Source of the DNA: Burkholderia sp. 9120
GTDB taxonomy: Bacteria > Pseudomonadota > Gammaproteobacteria > Burkholderiales > Burkholderiaceae
DNA: 64,000 nt
Direction: 5' to 3'
Assembly: GCF_000745015.1 (NCBI RefSeq)
Contig: NZ_JQNA01000002.1
Coordinates: 5,828,001-5,892,000, forward strand
Shown: piece after piece, positions 17,163-26,874 of the stretch
How the letters are laid out: every line of letters begins with the position of its first letter
Position numbering within the stretch: the stretch's first letter is position 1
The notes under the pieces: generated by a model
What the model was told of the DNA's origin: nothing
Database searches by the model: none
Seen by the model: the letters and a program-made list of their open reading frames with translations, nothing else
Position numbers and translations under genes: made by a program

Positions 17163-18794
17163 ATGAAGCGACGCTTGATGCAATGCCTGTCGGGAATGGC
17201 ATTGATGGCTGCAGCCGCCAGTGCCATGGCCGACGACGGCTTCACTATCGCGCGTTTCGAGGTGGAGGGAAACAGCCTGCTGCCGGCCGACGAGGTGCAG
17301 CACCTGTTGCAACCGATGAGCGGGCCGCACCGCGTCTACGGCGACATTCAGCACGCGCTCGAAGCGCTGGAAAATGCCTACCGCAAAGCGGGCTATACGG
17401 CCGTGCAGGTCAGCGTGCCCGAGCAGGAGCTGATCAGCGGCATCGTCAGAATCCAGGTGACTGAAAACCGTATCGGCAAGATCACCGTGACCGGCAACCG
17501 GCATTTCAGCGACAAGAATGTCCTCGCCGGGTTGCCGCCACTGCGCAGCGGCCAGTCGCCGAACCTGCGCGCCATCTCCGAGGCCGTGCAACTGAGCAAC
17601 GACAATCCGGCCAAGCAGGTCGGCGTGACGCTGAGCAGCGGCAACGAACCCGGCACGGTCGACGCCGAAGTCAAAGTGGCCGACGAGAATCCGCTGCACG
17701 TATTCGCGACGGTCGACAATTCCGGCGCGGCCTCCACCGGCCGCTGGCGCACCGGCGTGGCCATTCAGGACGCCAATCTGTTCGGTCTCGATCAGGTCGG
17801 CACGCTGGCGTATACGACATCGCCCGATAGCCCGAGCGGCGTGCGCGTCAACGTCTACTCCGTGGGCTATCGGATTCCGCTGTATCGCCTCGGTGACAGC
17901 CTTGAATTTCTCTACGGCAAGTCCAGCATCAACACGCCGAGCTCGTCGCCGACGCTCGGCGGGCTGCTTGGCTTCACCGGCAAAGGCGACATCTACGGTT
18001 TCCGCTGGAACCACTTCTTCGCCCGCCGTGGCGAGACCACCAGCAAGCTGGTAGTCGGCCTCGACTACAAGAAAATCGATTCGACCTGCAACGTCAACGG
18101 AGTCGAGATCAGCACCGCGGGACCGACACCGCCGGTCGCGTCGTGCGTGCCCTACACCACGGTGCCGCTCAGCCTGACGTATGTCGGTCAGACTCGCAGC
18201 ATTGGGCAAAGCATCGATTACGACCTCGGCATCTCGCGCAATCTGGCGACCGGCTCGCAATACACCAACACCGACGGCCGCACCGATCGCTATTCGTACC
18301 TGACGCCGGGCAGCCGCGATACCGTCGACGGCTTCATGATCCTGCACGGCGACGCGTCGATCACCCGGAGCTTCGCCAACGACTGGCAATGGCGTCTGGC
18401 CAGCTCCGCGCAGGCCACCAGAAATCCATTGGTGTCGTCGGAGCAGTTCGGTCTGGTCGGCATGTACGCCGTGCGCGGCTTCACCGAGCGCGCGGTGACC
18501 GCCGACAGCGGCGTGTTCTTCAATGCCGAGCTCTACACGCCGCAACTCGTCAGCGCCGGCAATCTGCGCCTGCTGGCTTTCGTCGACTACGGGCATGGTC
18601 ATAACAGCCATGTCGGCAGCAGCGGGATTCCGGCCAACCTGAACGTGTCGAGCATGGGGGTCGGCGCGCGCTACATCCTGGGCCGCAACGTCAGCCTCCG
18701 GCTGGACATTGCGCGAGTCGACGCGGCCGGCCATTCACTCACCGAGAAGCGCGGCGACATCCATGCCGATGTCAGCGCGAGCCTGGGCTTCTGA
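17163..18794 (+). CDS. TpsB two-partner secretion outer-membrane transporter (ShlB/FhaC/HecB family)
   Basis: Outer-membrane beta-barrel that exports the downstream TpsA, 543 residues. A signal peptide (about residues 1-22, cleaved after AMA) is followed by a POTRA-type ShlB domain (FTIARFEVEGNSLLPADEV to about residue 100) and the 16-stranded barrel. The barrel has the conserved Omp85/TpsB motif VRGF in YAVRGFTERAV at about residue 437. It is shorter in the N-terminal plug region than FhaC but otherwise complete. Its stop is one base from the tpsA start, so the two genes are translationally linked. The long frame on the opposite strand is a shadow. Confidence 0.92.
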   Translation: MKRRLMQCLSGMALMAAAASAMADDGFTIARFEVEGNSLLPADEVQHLLQPMSGPHRVYGDIQHALEALENAYRKAGYTAVQVSVPEQELISGIVRIQVTENRIGKITVTGNRHFSDKNVLAGLPPLRSGQSPNLRAISEAVQLSNDNPAKQVGVTLSSGNEPGTVDAEVKVADENPLHVFATVDNSGAASTGRWRTGVAIQDANLFGLDQVGTLAYTTSPDSPSGVRVNVYSVGYRIPLYRLGDSLEFLYGKSSINTPSSSPTLGGLLGFTGKGDIYGFRWNHFFARRGETTSKLVVGLDYKKIDSTCNVNGVEISTAGPTPPVASCVPYTTVPLSLTYVGQTRSIGQSIDYDLGISRNLATGSQYTNTDGRTDRYSYLTPGSRDTVDGFMILHGDASITRSFANDWQWRLASSAQATRNPLVSSEQFGLVGMYAVRGFTERAVTADSGVFFNAELYTPQLVSAGNLRLLAFVDYGHGHNSHVGSSGIPANLNVSSMGVGARYILGRNVSLRLDIARVDAAGHSLTEKRGDIHADVSASLGF

Positions 18795-18795
18795 T

Positions 18796-21700
18796 ATGAC
18801 AAGTCGAACTCAATCGAACAGGCCGGCCGCCGACGCCTCATCGCGACTCGCTTCGCGCACGCCCTCGCTGACAGCGCTAGCGCTGGCGGCCATACTCGTG
18901 ACGTGGAATATCCGGTCGATGGCGGCGGCGCCCGCAGCCAACGCGCTGCCGACCGGCGGCACCGTAACCTACGGCACCGCCACGATCACGCAAGCGGGCA
19001 ACACGCTCAACATCAACCAGAGCAGCGGGTCGGCGATTGCGAGCTTCGGTACGTTCAGCATCGGCGCCAACGCGGTGGTCAACATCAACCAGCCGGGGGC
19101 GACTTCATCTTTCCTCGCGAGAGTGACCGGTTCGGATCCTTCGCAGATCTACGGCCTGCTCCGGTCCAACGGCACGGTCGCGCTGATCAATCAGAACGGC
19201 ATCCTGGTCGGCCCGTCCGGCGTGGTCGACGTATCCCGGTTCATTGCCAGCACGCTCAACATCAGCGACAGCAATTTTCTGGCGGGACGGCTGACGTTCA
19301 ATGCCGGCAGCGTGGCGGGCAGTGTCGAGAATCAAGGCGTCATCAAGACGGCCAGCGGAGGCAGCGTCTATCTGGTCGGCGCCGACGTCAAGAACAGCGG
19401 CACGATCACCAGCCCGAACGGCGAGGTGCTGCTGGCCGCCGGACAGACCGTGCAACTGGTCGACACTGGTACGCCGGGTGTGACGGTCAACGTGACCGGC
19501 ACCAGCGGCAACGTGACGAACCTCGGCAACATCGCGGCGGAAGCGGGGACGATCGGCGCGGCTGCCGGCCTGATCAACAATAGCGGCGCCCTCAACGCCA
19601 GCAGCGTGGTGAGTCAGGGTGGACGGATCTTCCTGCGCGCCTCGCAAAACCTGACCACGACGGCAAGCTCCAGCATTACTGCCGACAGCGCGGCCCAGGG
19701 CGGCAACGTCACGTTGTATTCGGACAAGATTGCGTATCTCGATGGCATGATCTCCGCGATCGGCCATGCGGGACAAGGTGGCTACGTCGAGACATCGGGC
19801 AAGCAGTCGCTCGACGTCGTGAAGCTACCGACGGTCGGCACGGGCGGCAAGTGGTACATCGATCCGTTTTCCCTCGATGTGGTGGCGGGGAGCGACAACA
19901 ATGTGAGCACCTCGGATAACGTGATCACCTCTGCGGGTTCGGGCTCGACCATCCAGGCGAGCACGGTGGCGAGCGTGCTCAACAGCGGCGTCAACGTCGT
20001 TCTCGCCACCGGCTCCGACGGCACAGCGGTCGGCGGCGACATCACGGTGAGCGCCGCCATCAACAAAACCAGCGGCTCCGCGGCGTCCCTGACGTTGAAC
20101 GCCGACGGCAACATCAACATCAACGCCAATATCACCAGCACGTCGAACACGCTCGGGCTGAATCTCAACACCAACGTCAACGGACTGGAAAGCGGCACCC
20201 ACACCGTGACGATCGGCAATGCCACGCTGGGCCTCAACGGCGGGGCGCTGACCGTCAGCGACGGCAGCGGCAATGTCGGCAACGGCAATCTGGTGCTGGG
20301 CAGCGGCGGTACGTTATCGCTGAATAATGCGTCCCTGAGCGCCGGTTCGTTCGTCAACACCGGAACGGCCACGTTCGCCAACGTGACGGGATCGATCGGT
20401 AACGTCAACAATCAGGGCAGTCTGTCGATCACCTCGGGCAGTGCCCTGAACGGCGAGACGCTCATCAATACCGGCAATCTCGCGCTGAGCAGCGCCACCC
20501 TGGGTTTCGGCACGTTCACCAACGACACCGGCGGACAACTCTCCGGCAACGGCACGATTTCGGTGGCGTCCGGCACAGGCGTCCTGCTCAACAACGGCAC
20601 GGTCTCGCCCGGCGGCGACGGCACGATCGGTTCGCTGTCGATCACCGGCGGCTACAGTCAGAGTTCGAGCGGCACGCTGCTGATCGACGTCGCCAGCGCC
20701 AGCAGCTACGACACGCTCGTCTATTCCGCGACGTCCCTCTCGCTGGGCGGGACGCTGCAAACCAATCTGCTGGGTGGCTATGTCCCGACCTTGGGGACGA
20801 CCTTTGCCGTTATTTCAGGTCCTGTCAGCAGTACCGCGCCCGGTGTATTTCGTCATGTCCTCGGTAACGTGATCGACAGCAGCGGCGCGCTGGAAATGAT
20901 CAAGCCGGTTTACGACAGCGCTGGTCCGGGTTTGTCGCTGGCGATGGCGGGATCGGAGACCATTACTTATACGGGCACCGCCGAGAGTCTGTGGGGCAAC
21001 ACCTTTTTCTGGTCCACCGGTTACTTCCCGACCGCCATTGACAACGTCATCGTGGCTGCAGGCGGACGGCTGGCGCATGGCGCCTACGACGGTGTCGATA
21101 CCGTCAATAGCATCACGTTCAATACCGGCTCGAATCTGTACCTGTCCGGCGGCATGCTGAACGTGACCGACATCAGCGGCAATGGCAGCGTCGCTGGCGG
21201 CGGCGGCGTGCTGGGTTATACCGGCGTCGTGAATCTGGGTGCGCTGTCGTTGACGAACGGCGGGAGCATCGTCGGCAGCGGCAGCGGTTCGCAACTCAAC
21301 GTGAGCGGCAGCTTTTCGCAAAACGGCGGCTCGATCTCGACCAACGGAGATATGTCGGTGACGCAGAGCACCGGCGACCTGGTGGTCGGCGACATCACCG
21401 CGCGCAACCTGACGTTGAGCGCGGCAAGCGGCGCGATATCGCAACAAACCTCGCCGCTGCACGTCACGCAACAGTTGAGCACGTCGTCCGCCAACGGCAC
21501 GACGCTGACGCTTGCAGGCAATCAGATCGCCGGTATTTCCGCCAGCAATACCGGTGCCGGCGATATCGCGATCGTCGATAACCTCAACACGTCGGACGCC
21601 AGCGCGGTGAACGTCAGCCGCGTCACGAATGCCGGGGGCAATGTCAGCGTCAACAACACGGGGGCGATGATCGTCGGCGTAGGCGGTGTCAATGCGACCG

Positions 21701-22299
21701 GCGGCATCGTTCTGTCCGTCGCCAACACCAATGCGCCGACCGACAATCTCACGCTCGACGGCGTGCTCACCTCCGCGGGAATGAACATCAGTTCGTCCGC
21801 CGGCAACAACATCGCGGTCAATGCGAACGTTGCGACATCGGCGCCCGGGTTGGCGACATTCACGGTGGTCAATGGCCGCGTGACGTATGCGCCTGGCGTC
21901 AGTATCTCGGACGCCAGTGGCACGGTCGTGCCGGTGGCGGTTGTGACGCCGCCCGTTGTGACTCCGCCGGTTGTGACGCCGCCTGTCGTGACGCCTGTCG
22001 CGCCCGCGAACCCCGCGTCGCCTGCCAATACCCCAACTTCTACGGCGTCGCAAACGGTGGCATCCGCGGTTACGCAAGCAGTCACGCCAACATCCAATGC
22101 CGTCGTTCAAGCTGTAACGTCGACACAGTCCGTCGGCGCGACGGTCGTACCGACCACACAGCCGACTAGCATCAGCATTACGTCCACCTCCGAAACCATG
22201 ACGGTCGGTGGCGACCCGGGCACGTTCGGCGGCTCCGACACGACGACAAGTTCGAGCCAAAGCACCAGCAAAGCCGCCGCCAAAATGTATTGCAACTGA
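18796..22299 (+). CDS. TpsA-type filamentous-haemagglutinin-like exoprotein
   Basis: Large secreted adhesin-like protein of 1167 residues, the cargo of the preceding TpsB. A signal peptide around residues 22-45 leads into the TPS secretion domain (about residues 48-300) with the landmarks FLARVTGSDPSQIYG, NGTVALINQNGILVGPSG and VDVSRFIASTLNIS. The rest is Ser/Thr/Asn/Gly-rich beta-helix repeats, then a VTPP linker and a Ser/Thr-rich tail ending in KMYCN. The single Cys near the extreme C-terminus is odd. It is small for a TpsA, with no toxin domain visible, so it is more likely an adhesin or biofilm matrix protein than a contact-dependent inhibitor. Confidence 0.88.
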   Translation: MTSRTQSNRPAADASSRLASRTPSLTALALAAILVTWNIRSMAAAPAANALPTGGTVTYGTATITQAGNTLNINQSSGSAIASFGTFSIGANAVVNINQPGATSSFLARVTGSDPSQIYGLLRSNGTVALINQNGILVGPSGVVDVSRFIASTLNISDSNFLAGRLTFNAGSVAGSVENQGVIKTASGGSVYLVGADVKNSGTITSPNGEVLLAAGQTVQLVDTGTPGVTVNVTGTSGNVTNLGNIAAEAGTIGAAAGLINNSGALNASSVVSQGGRIFLRASQNLTTTASSSITADSAAQGGNVTLYSDKIAYLDGMISAIGHAGQGGYVETSGKQSLDVVKLPTVGTGGKWYIDPFSLDVVAGSDNNVSTSDNVITSAGSGSTIQASTVASVLNSGVNVVLATGSDGTAVGGDITVSAAINKTSGSAASLTLNADGNININANITSTSNTLGLNLNTNVNGLESGTHTVTIGNATLGLNGGALTVSDGSGNVGNGNLVLGSGGTLSLNNASLSAGSFVNTGTATFANVTGSIGNVNNQGSLSITSGSALNGETLINTGNLALSSATLGFGTFTNDTGGQLSGNGTISVASGTGVLLNNGTVSPGGDGTIGSLSITGGYSQSSSGTLLIDVASASSYDTLVYSATSLSLGGTLQTNLLGGYVPTLGTTFAVISGPVSSTAPGVFRHVLGNVIDSSGALEMIKPVYDSAGPGLSLAMAGSETITYTGTAESLWGNTFFWSTGYFPTAIDNVIVAAGGRLAHGAYDGVDTVNSITFNTGSNLYLSGGMLNVTDISGNGSVAGGGGVLGYTGVVNLGALSLTNGGSIVGSGSGSQLNVSGSFSQNGGSISTNGDMSVTQSTGDLVVGDITARNLTLSAASGAISQQTSPLHVTQQLSTSSANGTTLTLAGNQIAGISASNTGAGDIAIVDNLNTSDASAVNVSRVTNAGGNVSVNNTGAMIVGVGGVNATGGIVLSVANTNAPTDNLTLDGVLTSAGMNISSSAGNNIAVNANVATSAPGLATFTVVNGRVTYAPGVSISDASGTVVPVAVVTPPVVTPPVVTPPVVTPVAPANPASPANTPTSTASQTVASAVTQAVTPTSNAVVQAVTSTQSVGATVVPTTQPTSISITSTSETMTVGGDPGTFGGSDTTTSSSQSTSKAAAKMYCN
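21940..21999 (+). repeat. 15-bp tandem repeat encoding a VVTPP linker in TpsA
   Basis: Four consecutive 15-base units, consensus GTTGTGACGCCGCCC, encode VVTPP three times and then VVTPV. The in-frame unit length means copy-number change would lengthen or shorten the linker without breaking the gene. Confidence 0.85.
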
Positions 22300-22309
22300 T
22301 ATCCCGGCC

Positions 22310-23083
22310 ATGAAACAAACCATCAAGCAAATCCATTGGCATGGCCGTACGATGTTCCGGCTCTCGCGGCAATGCCTGTTTATGCTGGCCACGCTGAGTT
22401 GCGGCAGCGTCGCCTATGCGCAGGCCGTGGGTACAGTGACCCACCTGTCCGGCGTGCTGACGGTGAAACACGCCGACGGCAGCACCGCGGTGCTCGCGAT
22501 CAAGTCGTCGATCGCGCAGGGCGACACGCTGGTCACCGAGGCGAACACGTACACCCGGGTCAAGTTTGTCGATAACGGCGAGATGGTCTTGCGGCCGTCT
22601 TCGCAGGTGGTCGTCAAAAGTTACGTGTACGACGTGGATCACCCGGAGAGCGACCATGTTGCGATCCAACTGATTAGCGGCGGCCTGCGCTCGGTCACCG
22701 GGCTGATCGGAAAACGCAACCATGATGCGGTGAGCTTCGACACGCCGACGGGCACTATCGCTGTACGCGGCACCAACTTCGGTGCGCTCTTTTGTCAGAG
22801 CGATTGCGGCAGCGTACCGACACCGAACGGGGCTGCGCCACAGAATGGTCTTTATGTCGACGTGTCGCAAGGCGCCGTGATGGTCGCCAATTCAGGCGGC
22901 CAGCAGGTCTTTCAGGTCGGGCAGTTCGGCTATGTAGCGAGTTCGACGACTCCGCCGATCGTGCTGCCGCCGTCGCAAGGCGTACCGGTCACGATGCCGC
23001 TGTCGATCAGCAAGAATGCGCCGGCGGCGGCGGGTGGCGCGACGGGTACTGCGGCGGGCGGTGTGGATTGTGTGGTGCAGTGA
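22310..23083 (+). CDS. Exported FecR-domain protein linked to the two-partner secretion system
   Basis: A 257-residue exported protein with a signal peptide (about residues 15-38, cleaved near AYAQA) and a FecR domain (about residues 40-170). Landmarks are GTVTHLSGVLTVKHADG, the conserved QGDTLVTEANTYTRVKFVDNGEMVLRPSSQVVV pattern and FDTPTGTIAVRGTNF. It lacks the cytoplasmic anti-sigma N-terminus and transmembrane helix of true FecR regulators, so it is a free-standing periplasmic or surface FecR domain. A Cys pair in LFCQSDCGS and a C-terminal Pro/Ala/Gly-rich tail follow. It is 10 bases downstream of tpsA, so it is probably part of the operon. Its role in TpsA export or anchoring is inference. 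Confidence 0.82.
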   Translation: MKQTIKQIHWHGRTMFRLSRQCLFMLATLSCGSVAYAQAVGTVTHLSGVLTVKHADGSTAVLAIKSSIAQGDTLVTEANTYTRVKFVDNGEMVLRPSSQVVVKSYVYDVDHPESDHVAIQLISGGLRSVTGLIGKRNHDAVSFDTPTGTIAVRGTNFGALFCQSDCGSVPTPNGAAPQNGLYVDVSQGAVMVANSGGQQVFQVGQFGYVASSTTPPIVLPPSQGVPVTMPLSISKNAPAAAGGATGTAAGGVDCVVQ

Positions 23084-23121
23084 GGCTTACCCCCGCAAAA
23101 GACAGCGAACCCTCGCGCCAA

Positions 23122-24045
23122 CTAGCTTGACACCCCATGTTCCGCCTGATCGAAAAGGTTGGAATTGAAATCGCACGTTTGCGCGGCCAATCTCGCCACG
23201 GCCGAACTTAGCGACTGTAGCTGGTCGCCCCGATGCATCGCGATGTACTTGATGGGTGGCAGCGCGGGCCGCGTGCGCACCTCCACGAGTGCGCGTCGTT
23301 CCAGCATGCGCGACAGGCACGCCTTGGGCAGATAGCTGACGCCGAGCCCGGAAAGCGTCAGGCCAATCTGTGCGACCAGGCTATTGCTCGCCAACACCTT
23401 CTGCAACGCGACGCCCTGCTCTTGCAGGAAGCGGCTATAGACGTAGCCCGTGCCGGACAATCCGCCTTGCAGGATCAGCGGGAATTTTCCAATCTCCGAG
23501 AGCGGTATGGCGCTCCTCTTCGGCGCCAGGCTCGCCGCGCACATCCACGCGTTGTCGACCTGACCGACGGGCGTAGTCGCGTACTGCTCGACCTCATTCG
23601 TTTGCGGCACGATGATCACGTCGACCGTAGCCGCGCCGAGCCGCTCGCGCAAGGTTGCGTTCAGGTCGACCTCAGCTTCGACCTGGACCTTCGGATACTC
23701 CCGCTGAATCGCCGCGATCAGACGCGGAAGCCAGGTGAGCGCCGTGAGTTCCGTTACACCAATGCGAATCTGCCGCACCAGCGATTCTTTCGAGCTCATA
23801 CGATCGACGACCTGGTCGCGACGCTCCAGAAACTCCTTCGCGTAGTCGAGCAACTCCGAGCCTTTCTCCGTAAGACGTGCAGAGCGATACGTGCGGTCGA
23901 AGATCGCCAGACCAAACGCACGTTCAAGTTCCTGAACGCGTTTGGAGACGGCAGATTGCGTCGTGTTAAGACGGACCGCGGCGGCTTCGAACGAACCGAG
24001 TTGAACGATCCAGTAAAGCGCTTCCATCTGTTTGAAAGTCAGCAT
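23122..24045 (-). CDS. LysR-family transcriptional regulator
   Basis: LysR regulator of about 307 residues. The helix-turn-helix is MEALYWIVQLGSFEAAAVRLNTTQSAVSKRVQELE in outline, with a standard effector domain. I use the ATG at 24045 because it aligns with the family start (MLTFKQMEAL); the frame also has an ATG at 24084. It is divergent from the DAACS symporter gene and likely controls that and the following PLP enzyme. The shared upstream region carries an A7/T7 inverted repeat. Confidence 0.87.
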   Translation of the reverse strand: MLTFKQMEALYWIVQLGSFEAAAVRLNTTQSAVSKRVQELERAFGLAIFDRTYRSARLTEKGSELLDYAKEFLERRDQVVDRMSSKESLVRQIRIGVTELTALTWLPRLIAAIQREYPKVQVEAEVDLNATLRERLGAATVDVIIVPQTNEVEQYATTPVGQVDNAWMCAASLAPKRSAIPLSEIGKFPLILQGGLSGTGYVYSRFLQEQGVALQKVLASNSLVAQIGLTLSGLGVSYLPKACLSRMLERRALVEVRTRPALPPIKYIAMHRGDQLQSLSSAVARLAAQTCDFNSNLFDQAEHGVSS

Positions 24046-24216
24046 GTCGTGCTCGAACCATGAATTTAAGCGATAGTTTCTCATAGAAAAAAATCGCTTT
24101 TTTTGCTTCTTTTGACTACTTAAGGTGTGGTCATCGAGCTTCCAACCGCGCTCGATCGAGGCCGCGCTCGCTAGAAGGCGCCCCGTCTACATCGTCGGTT
24201 CGCTTCTGGAGGACGC
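24046..24216. promoter_or_regulatory. Divergent control region of the LysR and symporter genes
   Basis: AT-rich 171-base gap. An A7-TCGC-T7 inverted repeat at 24087-24104 is the most regular element and is a candidate LysR site or bent DNA. A GGAGG at 24206-24211 serves the symporter start at 24217. Confidence 0.45.
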
Positions 24217-25542
24217 ATGGATTCCCTTATTGAAACAGCTCCCGCCGAGCACACGGCACGCAAGCCGCGTGTTGGGCTTGCCTGGCAGATTCTGATTGGG
24301 CTCATCGTCGGCATAGTCGTGGGGGTGGTGTTGAATCACTTTCCGCAGCAACGCGAGTCCGTCGTCACGGGTCTTTTGCAGCCGGCCGGAGACATCTTTA
24401 TTCGTCTTATCAAAATGGTCGTCGTGCCGATCGTGTTCACGAGCATGGTCGTCGGAATCGCCGGCGTGGGCGACGGTCGTTCGCTCGGGCGAATCGGTCT
24501 CAAGACCTTGATCTATTTCGAGGTCATCACGACGATCGCCATCGTGCTCGGCCTTGTGCTCGGCAATGTTTTGCAGCCCGGCGTCGGCACCGATATGTCG
24601 CAGCTCGGTCATACCGACATCGCACGTTTTCAGCAGACGTCGCAGCAAACGCAGGGACATCACGGCTTCATGGCGCTGCTGCTCAACATCATTCCCGACA
24701 ACATCATTACGTCGATGGGACGCGGGGACCTGCTGCCCGTGATCTTCTTCTCCGTTCTGTTTGGACTTGGTTTGCAGTCGGTGCCGGAGGAATATAGAAG
24801 ACCCGTACTCGCCACGTTTAAAGGCATCGGCGACACGATGTTCAAGGTCACCGCCATGGTGATGCGTTATGCGCCGATCGGCGTGTGTGCGCTGATTGCG
24901 GTGACAGTTGCGAGCTTCGGCTTCGGCTCGCTGCTGCCGCTAATCAAGCTGGTCGCAGTGACCTATCTCGCGATCATCCTGTTCGTGGTCTTCGTGCTGG
25001 GCATCACGGCGCGTATTTTCGGCTTCAACCTCTTCACGCTGCTCAAGGTTATCAAGGACGAGTTGATTATCGCGTTCTCGACTTGCAGTTCGGCGACCGT
25101 ACTGCCGCAGTTGATGCAGAAAATGGAAGACTTCGGCGTACCCAAAAGCATTACTACTTTCGTGGTCCCTACGGGATACACGTTCAATCTCGACGGCGCA
25201 TCCATCTATCTGGGTATCGGTACGCTGTTCGTCGCTCAACTCTACGGTGTGCACCTGGGTTTGCAGGAGCAATTCGTACTGGTTTTGACGATGGTCGTCA
25301 CTTCGAAGGGTGCGGCGGGTGTCCCCGGCTTCATGTTCGTCATCCTCCTGACAACGCTCGCCAGCGCCGGGCTCCCCCTTGAAGGACTCGCGTTCATTGC
25401 CGGTGTGGATCGCATCATGGACATGGGACGTACTGCGTTGAACGTGGTCGGCAATGCGCTCGCGCCGCTCGTCATCGCCCGGTGGGAAGGACAGTACGAC
25501 GCGGAGAAAGGCAAAGCCTATTTAACGTCGCTGGATGCTTGA
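24217..25542 (+). CDS. DAACS-family dicarboxylate/glutamate:cation symporter
   Basis: Inner-membrane symporter of 441 residues of the GltP/DctA family. Diagnostic motifs are IRLIKMVVVPIVFTSMVVGI in the early helices, the serine-rich re-entrant loop AFSTCSSATVLPQLM, and the substrate-binding VVPTGYTFNLDGASIYL. The last resembles DctA more than GltP, so a C4-dicarboxylate or acidic amino acid is the likely substrate. The ATG has GGAGG five bases upstream. A class V PLP enzyme follows 30 bases later and is probably co-transcribed. Confidence 0.92.
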   Translation: MDSLIETAPAEHTARKPRVGLAWQILIGLIVGIVVGVVLNHFPQQRESVVTGLLQPAGDIFIRLIKMVVVPIVFTSMVVGIAGVGDGRSLGRIGLKTLIYFEVITTIAIVLGLVLGNVLQPGVGTDMSQLGHTDIARFQQTSQQTQGHHGFMALLLNIIPDNIITSMGRGDLLPVIFFSVLFGLGLQSVPEEYRRPVLATFKGIGDTMFKVTAMVMRYAPIGVCALIAVTVASFGFGSLLPLIKLVAVTYLAIILFVVFVLGITARIFGFNLFTLLKVIKDELIIAFSTCSSATVLPQLMQKMEDFGVPKSITTFVVPTGYTFNLDGASIYLGIGTLFVAQLYGVHLGLQEQFVLVLTMVVTSKGAAGVPGFMFVILLTTLASAGLPLEGLAFIAGVDRIMDMGRTALNVVGNALAPLVIARWEGQYDAEKGKAYLTSLDA

Positions 25543-25572
25543 GTATCGAACAACATGCAAGGAGCAGGTCAC

Positions 25573-26874
25573 ATGAGCAGCAACCAAGGGCAGTTCTTTT
25601 CCTCATCCGTCATGGAAGAGATCAAAGCGCGTTTTCATTGGATCAATCACGACGTGGACGGAAGCGAGCGTCTTTTCTTCGACAACGCCGGTGGATCGTT
25701 TCGGCTCAAAGCCGCATCCGAAGCGTTCGCGAGCATCGATGCGCTGCCCGATTGTCCCGAGCGCATCCATGAACGCGCGCGATACCTTCAGGACATTCAG
25801 ACGCGTGGAGAATCGGATATTCGTCATATTCTCAACGCTCGCGGCGGTAGCATTTATATGTCGCTGACCGCGTCCGCCGCCATGTTCGACATGGTGCGCG
25901 CAGTCATGGAAAACACGCCCGGCACGAACGCGGTCACGACGATTCTCGAACACCCGTCCTCGTTCGATGCCATGAAGCTCTACTGCGAGCGCACAGGCAA
26001 GCAGTTGCGCGTTGCACCGAGCAATCCTGCAACCGGCGGTGTCGATGTCGATGCAATCGTTTCACTCATCGACGCAGATACCGCGCTGCTGAGTGTGATG
26101 TATGCCTCGAACATTTCAGGTGCGAAGTTCGACATTGCTTCGATCGTCGAAGGCGCGCGCGCGAAGAACCCCGACTTGTTCATCATTGTCGATGCCGTCC
26201 AGCATGCGCCGCACGCGGTGATCGACCTTCAGAAAACGCCGGTCGACGGCATCAACTTCGCACCGTACAAGTTCTTCGGCTGCCGAGGTTCAGGCATTGC
26301 GTGGCTGTCAAAGCGAATGGCGGAGTTGCCGCATCATCGGCTCGAAGCAAAAGAGAACGGCGTGTGGGAACTCGGCAGTCCCGCGCCGGCGCAGTTTGCG
26401 GTAGTGAGCGCGATTGTCGACTACGTCGCGTGGATCGGCGAGCAGGTCAGCGACTCCGGCGATCGGCGAGAACTCTTCGCACAAGGCATGCAGCACATCG
26501 AGAGCCACGAGCGTGCGTTGCTCTCGATGCTTCTGGATGGTGCGGAGGGGCAGCGCGGACTCAGAGCAATCGACGGCGTGAACGTGTTCTGGGACCACGC
26601 GGATCTGACGAAGCGCGATCTTATCGTGGGCATCGGCTTCGACGGCCTCGATCCCACGGCTGCAGTCCGCGAATACGAGAAACGCGGCGTGATTGTGTAT
26701 GAGCGCATCGGGACCAGTCCCTATTCGGGACGTATGCTCAGGTCATTTAACCTGGAAGGCGCGGTGCGAATTTCGCCGTTACATTGCCACGAGCCTCGCG
26801 ATGTCGCTCGCTTCCTCGCGGTCACGGAAGAGCTGGCACGTCTACCTCCACCATCACCTTTACTTGACATCTAA
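25573..26874 (+). CDS. Class V aminotransferase-fold PLP enzyme
   Basis: PLP-dependent enzyme of 433 residues from the cysteine-desulfurase/isopenicillin-N-epimerase branch of fold type I. An N-terminal FFDNAGGS, the cofactor-binding VDAVQHAPH (Asp and His stacking residues) and the Schiff-base lysine in [13 protein letters not shown] are all visible. There is no reactive Cys loop typical of SufS, so sulfur mobilisation is not implied. The start at 25573 is chosen because AGGAG lies just upstream and after the in-frame ATG at 25555. It follows the symporter closely; I infer it acts on the imported amino or dicarboxylic acid, but the reaction is unknown. Confidence 0.78.
   Translation: MSSNQGQFFSSSVMEEIKARFHWINHDVDGSERLFFDNAGGSFRLKAASEAFASIDALPDCPERIHERARYLQDIQTRGESDIRHILNARGGSIYMSLTASAAMFDMVRAVMENTPGTNAVTTILEHPSSFDAMKLYCERTGKQLRVAPSNPATGGVDVDAIVSLIDADTALLSVMYASNISGAKFDIASIVEGARAKNPDLFIIVDAVQHAPHAVIDLQKTPVDGINFAPYKFFGCRGSGIAWLSKRMAELPHHRLEAKENGVWELGSPAPAQFAVVSAIVDYVAWIGEQVSDSGDRRELFAQGMQHIESHERALLSMLLDGAEGQRGLRAIDGVNVFWDHADLTKRDLIVGIGFDGLDPTAAVREYEKRGVIVYERIGTSPYSGRMLRSFNLEGAVRISPLHCHEPRDVARFLAVTEELARLPPPSPLLDI

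Noticed and set aside
16881..18734. Long leftward frame of 617 codons opposite tpsB
   Set aside because: It is antisense to a clear TpsB gene, rich in Arg/Ala/His, and has no motif. Such frames are common in high-GC genes.
21940..21999. Tandem repeat as a possible CRISPR array
   Set aside because: The 15-base units are contiguous with no spacers and encode an in-frame VVTPP linker.
20815..22392. 525-codon leftward frame opposite tpsA
   Set aside because: Shadow produced by the repeated Gly/Ser/Thr codons of the adhesin.
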